Assembly (NCBI GenBank): GCA_002493305.1 | Contig: DKYJ01000046.1 | Span: 16,747 to 42,040, forward strand | Direction of reading: 5' to 3' | Source of the DNA: Clostridiales bacterium UBA7103 | GTDB taxonomy: Bacteria; Bacillota; Clostridia; Oscillospirales; Oscillospiraceae | Length of the DNA stretch: 25,294 nt | In this document: one piece after another, positions 21,761 through 25,294 of the stretch | How the letters are laid out: every line of letters starts with the position of its first letter | Position numbering within the stretch: position 1 is the first letter of the stretch | The notes under the pieces: model-generated | The model's database searches: none | What the model was told of the DNA's origin: nothing | The model's input: the letters and a program-made list of their open reading frames with translations, nothing else | Program-made: the position numbers and the translations under genes

Positions 21761-23243
21761 CTTTGAAAATAAGACGGTCGGCGCATACAGGGAAGTTTTT
21801 CATCAGATAAAGCGCATACAGGAGAGCGCGGAGAGCGTTGTCCCCGATACAAACGACGATATCGGCAGGGTAGCCTCCGTTCAGACCTCTGTGCTGCTCA
21901 AGAGCAAGGAACTGACTTCACGGGGCGTCAGCGTGACAGGAGAGATCTGCGCTGCTCTCATGTACATAACCGAAGGCGAGAACGCGGTGTCATTTGTTCG
22001 CCTGACAAAGAGCTTTGAGCTCGAGTACGACATGGGAGAAATGGAGGGGGATATCAGGGCGCAGATCGCCCTGAGCGTCACAAACAGCGAGGCGAGGGTC
22101 ATAAATCCGCGCAAGGTCTCCGTGACAGTGGAGCTTGCCGGGGAGCTGAGCTGTTACCGGCAGGAAACGGTCACTGTTGAGACGATGCTGCCGGAGGGAG
22201 GCTGCGAGGGGCTGCATGCCAAGTTTGAGACGGTGGAGGCTGTAATAGCAAACGCAGTTTGTGAAAAGACCTTTGCCCTCAATGAGCAATTTGCCATACC
22301 GAGGGAGAAGCCGGCCCCTGCGCAGATAATATCTCAAAAGTCAGAATTTTGCGTCAGTGAAACTCAGCATGTTGGCACAAAGGCGGTTATAAAAGGCGGT
22401 TTGGAGCTTGAGATTTGTTATTTGACAGCTGAGGGCGGTTATCCGGTGACAACGGCCTTTTCCGCGCCATTCTCACAGATAATCGACACAGCCGAGGAAG
22501 AGATGGACGGCTGTACTGTGATGATAGAGCTCACCTCCGCATACTATGAGCTTATCGACACAATAAATGGCGACAAGGCCGTTGACGCGGAGATACACGC
22601 CGTTTTGCAGCTCGTAAGCCGCCGCCGCAGGGAAATCAGCTTCGTGTCCGACGCTTACAGCAATCTGACGAGCGCCGTCTGCACCGCCCAGAGCAGCCAA
22701 CTGACGCTCTCCTCCGGTATGGAGACGCTGAGACTCAGTAAAGAGGAGCGGATAAGCGTTTCCGAGGACTGCGCCGATGTGCTTTGTGTCCTCTCAACGC
22801 TGAGCCAGCAGACGGCGGGCTCGGGAAAATGCTCCGCATCTGCCGCGCTGGATATAATTTACCGCACGGAGGCAGGAAGCCTTTCGGCGGTAAGACGTGT
22901 CGTAACGCTTGAGGGAGAATGTCAGGATCAGCCCATGCGGATAATTTCATCAAGGCTCACAGGCCTGTATTTAAGGCCAAACGGCGGTGAAATAGACAGC
23001 CGCATAAGCGCGGAGCTATATTGCCATAGCTGTCGTTATGCGGAAATAACCCGGGTCGGAGCCGTGGCGCTCAACGAGGAGGAGGCTTATGACTGGGCGG
23101 CTCTCCCGGCAGTTACCGTTGTGCGCACGGAGGGGGAGAGCTTTTGGGAGCTTGCAAAGCGCTATCACTCCTGCGAAACCGCTATTGCCGCGATGAATCC
23201 CGAAAGCGAAGGCCGTATGCTTTTGATCCCTAAGCAGATTTGA
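21750..23243 (+). CDS. sipL: SPOCS (DUF3794) and LysM domain spore protein, SipL-like
   Basis: A 497-residue protein with no signal peptide and no membrane helix. It has repeated DUF3794/SPOCS-type beta domains, roughly 45-150, 205-290 and 330-410, with Val/Ile-rich strands and the 'K..V.V.G.I...L.Y' pattern. The C-terminal LysM-like domain (about 455-497: TEGESFWELAKRYHSCETAIAAMNP, ending LLIPKQI) matches the family. The layout and length match SipL of Clostridioides difficile, a coat-morphogenesis protein that binds SpoIVA through its LysM region and is the functional counterpart of SpoVID. Placement next to spoVM supports this. AGGAG is 8 bases before the ATG, and a strong terminator follows. 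Other DUF3794/LysM proteins exist, so the ortholog call needs a tree; the domain call is firm. Confidence 0.82.
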   Translation: MEINFENKTVGAYREVFHQIKRIQESAESVVPDTNDDIGRVASVQTSVLLKSKELTSRGVSVTGEICAALMYITEGENAVSFVRLTKSFELEYDMGEMEGDIRAQIALSVTNSEARVINPRKVSVTVELAGELSCYRQETVTVETMLPEGGCEGLHAKFETVEAVIANAVCEKTFALNEQFAIPREKPAPAQIISQKSEFCVSETQHVGTKAVIKGGLELEICYLTAEGGYPVTTAFSAPFSQIIDTAEEEMDGCTVMIELTSAYYELIDTINGDKAVDAEIHAVLQLVSRRRREISFVSDAYSNLTSAVCTAQSSQLTLSSGMETLRLSKEERISVSEDCADVLCVLSTLSQQTAGSGKCSASAALDIIYRTEAGSLSAVRRVVTLEGECQDQPMRIISSRLTGLYLRPNGGEIDSRISAELYCHSCRYAEITRVGAVALNEEEAYDWAALPAVTVVRTEGESFWELAKRYHSCETAIAAMNPESEGRMLLIPKQI

Positions 23244-23254
23244 ACTTTATAATA

Positions 23255-23293
23255 TTTTCAAGACGCCGAATTTTTCAGCGTCTTGAAAATTTT
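23255..23293 (+). terminator. Strong terminator after the sporulation cassette
   Basis: 12-bp perfect stem TTTTCAAGACGC (23255-23266) and GCGTCTTGAAAA (23278-23289), 11-base loop, then TTTT (23290-23293) and further T-rich sequence. Placed 12 bases after the SipL-like stop. The A/T-rich ends would let it act in both directions. Confidence 0.88.
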
Positions 23294-23297
23294 GCTC

Positions 23298-23326
23298 TTG
23301 TCATATCAGCGCCGGCGTGATAAAAT
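23298..23326 (+). promoter_or_regulatory. Vegetative promoter of yebC
   Basis: -35 TTGTCA (23298-23303), 17-base spacer, -10 TAAAAT (23321-23326), immediately downstream of the terminator. It lies about 50 bases before the yebC start and its AGAGGAG ribosome binding site. Confidence 0.8.
23304..23322. promoter_or_regulatory. Palindrome inside the yebC promoter (possible operator)
   Basis: TATCA (23304-23308) and TGATA (23318-23322) form a 5-bp inverted repeat around GCGCCGGCG, which itself contains the self-complementary CGCCGGCG. It fills the spacer and overlaps the -10, where a repressor could block RNA polymerase. It could equally be chance. Confidence 0.3.
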
Positions 23327-23378
23327 ATTAAACCGAAATTATACTTCGTGCTAACAATGCGAAAGAGGAGATGCTTAT

Positions 23379-24116
23379 ATGTCAGGACATTCCAAGTGGC
23401 ACAATATACAGAAAACCAAGGGAGCGGCTGACGCGAAGCGTGCGCAGACCTTTACCAAGATCGCCAGAGAGATGATCGTTGCCGTCAAGGAAGGCGGCGG
23501 CGACCCCCGCAGCAATTCCAGGCTCGCTGCTGTTGTTGCCAAGGCGAAGGCTGCCAATATGCCTAATGATAATATAAAGCGCACCATTGATAAGGCTTTG
23601 GGCGCCGGCAACACCGAGAACTATGAGAAGATAGTTTATGAAGGCTATGGCCCCTGCGGCGTGGCCGTCATCGTTGAGACAATGACCGATAACCGCAACC
23701 GCACCGCCGGCGAGATGCGGCATTATTTTGATAAGTACGGCGGAAACATGGGCGCTGCCAACTGCGTGTCCTGGTCTTTCGATAAAAAGGGAGTCATCGT
23801 CATTGACAATGAGGACGAGGAGCTTGACGAGGACACCGTGATGATGGACGCGCTGGATGCGGGCGCTGCCGATTTTGAGGCTGAGGGCGAGGTCATGACG
23901 GTCTACACCGGCGTTGACGATGTTGCCGATGTATCTGACGCGCTCACCGCCAAGGGCTATAAGCTTCTTTCCGCTCAGGTTGAGATGCTGCCCCAGAACG
24001 GCTATATCAAGCTCAGCAATGAGGACGACATCAAGAACATGCAGAAGATGCTGGATATGTTTGAGGACAATGACGACGTCCAGAACGTCTGGCACAACTG
24101 GGAGGACGCTGAGTAA
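23379..24116 (+). CDS. yebC: YebC/PmpR family protein
   Basis: A 245-residue protein of the YebC/TACO1 family, beginning with the hallmark MSGHSKWHNIQKTKGAADAKRAQTFTKIAREM. The middle has the typical NMPNDNIKRTIDKA and YEGYGPCGVAVIVE stretches and GGNMGAANCVSWSF. The last third is acidic (many Asp/Glu), ending HNWEDAE. The family was named as a transcription regulator, but recent work points to a translation role at difficult, for example proline-rich, sequences. It has its own promoter and terminator, so it is a single-gene unit next to smpB-ssrA. The long-form (YebC-I type) length and N-terminus are intact. Confidence 0.95.
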   Translation: MSGHSKWHNIQKTKGAADAKRAQTFTKIAREMIVAVKEGGGDPRSNSRLAAVVAKAKAANMPNDNIKRTIDKALGAGNTENYEKIVYEGYGPCGVAVIVETMTDNRNRTAGEMRHYFDKYGGNMGAANCVSWSFDKKGVIVIDNEDEELDEDTVMMDALDAGAADFEAEGEVMTVYTGVDDVADVSDALTAKGYKLLSAQVEMLPQNGYIKLSNEDDIKNMQKMLDMFEDNDDVQNVWHNWEDAE

Positions 24117-24134
24117 GCGCCTTTGCCGATGCTG

Positions 24135-24160
24135 AAAAGCCCCGCTTCGCGGGGCTTTTT
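24135..24160 (+). terminator. Terminator after yebC
   Basis: Stem GCCCCGC (24139-24145) and GCGGGGC (24149-24155), loop TTC, flanked by AAAA (24135-24138) and TTTTT (24156-24160) which extend the pairing. The A-tract and T-tract make it symmetric and probably functional in both directions. Confidence 0.93.
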
Positions 24161-24197
24161 CCGTTAACAAAATATACTTTTATTCTTGGCAATAATG

Positions 24198-24206
24198 TGG
24201 TAAAAT
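24198..24206 (+). promoter_or_regulatory. Extended -10 promoter for smpB
   Basis: TGGTAAAAT (24198-24206) fits TGnTATAAT with one mismatch in the hexamer. The sequence 17 bases upstream (TTTTAT, 24178-24183) is a poor -35, as usual for extended -10 promoters. It lies 24 bases before the smpB GTG and just after the yebC terminator. Confidence 0.65.
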
Positions 24207-24230
24207 ACAACGAAAGGGAGTGAAAGCGCT

Positions 24231-24698
24231 GTGCCGAAGCAGCAGGGAATAAAAAAAATAGCGGACAACCGCAAGGCATTTCATGACTACTTTGTGCTTG
24301 AGCGCTTTGAAGCGGGTATTGAGCTTGCCGGTACGGAGGTCAAGTCGATCCGTGCTGGGCAGGTCAATCTGAAGGACGCTTTCTGTACCGTGAAGGATGG
24401 GGAGCTTTTTGTGCGCGGTATGCACATAAGCCCCTATGAGCACGGCAATATCTTCAACAAGGATCCGGTTCGCCCGCGCAGGCTTCTGATGCACAAGCGC
24501 GAGATCCTGAAGATCCACGCCCGCGTTATGCAGGACGGCGTCGCCTTGATCCCGCTCTCACTGTATTTTAAGGACAGCCGCGTGAAGGTGGAGCTTGGCC
24601 TCTGCAAGGGCAAAAAGAATTATGACAAACGTGAGAGCGAAGCGGACAGGCAGTCCAAACGCGACATAGACAGAATTATGAAAGAGAGGAATATGTAA
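24231..24698 (+). CDS. smpB: SsrA-binding protein SmpB
   Basis: SmpB binds the tRNA-like domain of tmRNA and brings it to stalled ribosomes for trans-translation. Length 155 residues. The OB-fold signature DNRKAFHDYFVLERFEAGIELAGTEVKSIRAGQVNLKDAF is complete, and the basic C-terminal tail (RESEADRQSKRDIDRIMKERNM), which enters the mRNA channel of the ribosome, is present. The start is GTG at 24231, with AGGGAG about 10 bases upstream. The TAA (24696-24698) is followed without a gap by the ATG of the cyclophilin gene. The tmRNA gene follows that, so both trans-translation partners are close together. Confidence 0.97.
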   Translation: MPKQQGIKKIADNRKAFHDYFVLERFEAGIELAGTEVKSIRAGQVNLKDAFCTVKDGELFVRGMHISPYEHGNIFNKDPVRPRRLLMHKREILKIHARVMQDGVALIPLSLYFKDSRVKVELGLCKGKKNYDKRESEADRQSKRDIDRIMKERNM

Positions 24699-25217
24699 AT
24701 GTCAAATCCGATTGTCACCATCGAGATGGAAAACGGCGATGTTATCAAGGCGGAGCTTTATCCCGAAACTGCCCCTAACACAGTCAATAATTTCATCTCC
24801 CTCATCAATAAGGGCTACTATAACGGCCTGATCTTCCACCGGGTTATTCCCGGCTTCATGATCCAGGGCGGCGACCCCAAGGGGACAGGCACCGGCGGCC
24901 CCGGATACAGCATCAAGGGCGAGTTTGATTCAAACGGCGTGAAGAACCCCGTAAAGCACACCCGCGGCGTGCTGTCCATGGCCCGTACAATGGCGCCCAA
25001 CTCCGCCGGAAGCCAGTTTTTCATCATGCACGAGGATGCGCCTCATCTTGACGGTCAGTATGCCGCCTTTGGCAAGGTCATCGAGGGCATTGAGGCGGTT
25101 GACAATATCTGTGCTGTGCGCACGGATTATAACGATAAGCCCCGCACGCCCCAGCGTATGAAGACTGTCACCGTTGAAACCTTTGGCGTTGACTACCCCG
25201 AGCCTATTAAGGCCTGA
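24699..25217 (+). CDS. Peptidyl-prolyl cis-trans isomerase, cyclophilin type
   Basis: A cytosolic cyclophilin of 172 residues that speeds up proline isomerisation in protein folding. The active-site set is present: FHRVIPGFMIQGGD (catalytic Arg, with the Phe and Met/Gln pocket residues), then GVLSMARTMAPNSAGSQFFI and HLDGQYAAFGKVIEG. No signal peptide or lipobox is seen. GAGAGGA sits 8 bases before the ATG, inside the end of smpB. The position between smpB and ssrA suggests they are made from one transcript. PpiB is the nearest named relative, but the family is too uniform for a safe symbol. Confidence 0.95.
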   Translation: MSNPIVTIEMENGDVIKAELYPETAPNTVNNFISLINKGYYNGLIFHRVIPGFMIQGGDPKGTGTGGPGYSIKGEFDSNGVKNPVKHTRGVLSMARTMAPNSAGSQFFIMHEDAPHLDGQYAAFGKVIEGIEAVDNICAVRTDYNDKPRTPQRMKTVTVETFGVDYPEPIKA

Positions 25218-25243
25218 GCCGCGGAGCGCCCAAACACATCAAT

Positions 25244-25265
25244 AAACGGGTCGTTGACCCGTTTT
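25244..25265 (+). terminator. Hairpin between the cyclophilin gene and ssrA
   Basis: AAACGGGTC (25244-25252) pairs with GACCCGTTT (25256-25264), 9 bp, loop GTT. The T-tract (25262-25265) is short and partly inside the stem, so termination may be weak. It lies only a few bases before the mature tmRNA end (25270), where it could also serve in 5' end processing. Confidence 0.55.
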
Positions 25266-25269
25266 ATAT

Positions 25270-25294
25270 GGGGATGTAACGGTTTCGACGGGGG
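25270..25294 (+). ncRNA. ssrA: tmRNA (SsrA RNA), 5' end only, runs off the window
   Basis: The last 25 bases carry the conserved tmRNA 5' end, with GGGG followed by TAACGGTTTCGAC. This is the start of the tRNA-Ala-like acceptor and D-loop region found at the 5' end of nearly all one-piece tmRNAs. The peptide-tag region and 3' half lie outside the window, so the tag cannot be read. smpB lies just upstream, which supports the call. Confidence 0.9.

Noticed and set aside
23382..24170. Long - strand frame opposite yebC
   Set aside because: Exact shadow of the well conserved YebC frame; it would also start inside a terminator.
24184..24206. TTGGCA (24186-24191) as -35 of the smpB promoter
   Set aside because: Only 9 bases separate it from TAAAAT. 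The TGG before TAAAAT fits an extended -10 promoter better.
1..25294. Mobile elements, CRISPR arrays, prophage, tRNA or rRNA genes
   Set aside because: I found no transposase, integrase, direct-repeat array or phage-like gene, and no RNA gene other than the ssrA start.

Overview
The window is a housekeeping-gene segment from a spore-forming, Gram-positive anaerobe of the class Clostridia, probably Oscillospiraceae-like. This rests on the gene order, the strong AGGAGG-type ribosome binding sites, the fairly GC-rich coding sequence and the sporulation genes. It is not a species identification. Every convincing gene is on the + strand. Genes are tightly packed, many stops and starts overlap (ATGA, TGATG, TAATG, TTGA), and I see no transposon, phage gene, CRISPR array, rRNA or tRNA.

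Region by region: (1) 1-5890 holds the 3' end of uvrA, then recD2, comF, a lone mreB-like gene, and the isoprenoid pair ispD-ispF, closed by a clear terminator. (2) 5907-7298 holds a small DUF3343 (Se/S-carrier-like) protein coupled to a cysteine-desulfurase-family enzyme. (3) A good vegetative promoter at 7335-7363 starts a run of sixteen genes with no visible terminator down to 21350: cdaA, cdaR, an RseC-like gene, yicC, remA, gmk, rpoZ, priA, def, fmt, rsmB, rlmN, prpC, prkC, rsgA. This is close to the order in Bacillus subtilis (yloC-remA-gmk-rpoZ-coaBC-priA-def-fmt-rsmB-rlmN-prpC-prkC-rsgA-rpe-thiN-spoVM), but coaBC, rpe and thiN are absent here. (4) 21404-23293 is a compact sporulation cassette: a sequence matching a sigma-E promoter, a 49-residue membrane protein, a 22-residue SpoVM homologue that is easy to miss, a large SPOCS (DUF3794)/LysM protein resembling SipL, and a strong terminator. 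(5) 23298-25294 carries yebC with its own promoter and terminator, then smpB, a cyclophilin and the first bases of the tmRNA gene ssrA, which runs off the window.

Functionally, the central run joins c-di-AMP synthesis, nucleotide supply, RNA polymerase omega, replication restart, N-formyl-methionine processing, rRNA methylation, Ser/Thr kinase/phosphatase signalling and 30S maturation. The most interesting part is region 4. SpoVM (reads membrane curvature on the forespore) and a SipL-like protein (binds the coat ATPase SpoIVA in Clostridioides difficile) lie side by side behind one probable mother-cell promoter, together with an undescribed small membrane protein. The end of the window groups the two trans-translation partners, smpB and ssrA, around a cyclophilin gene.
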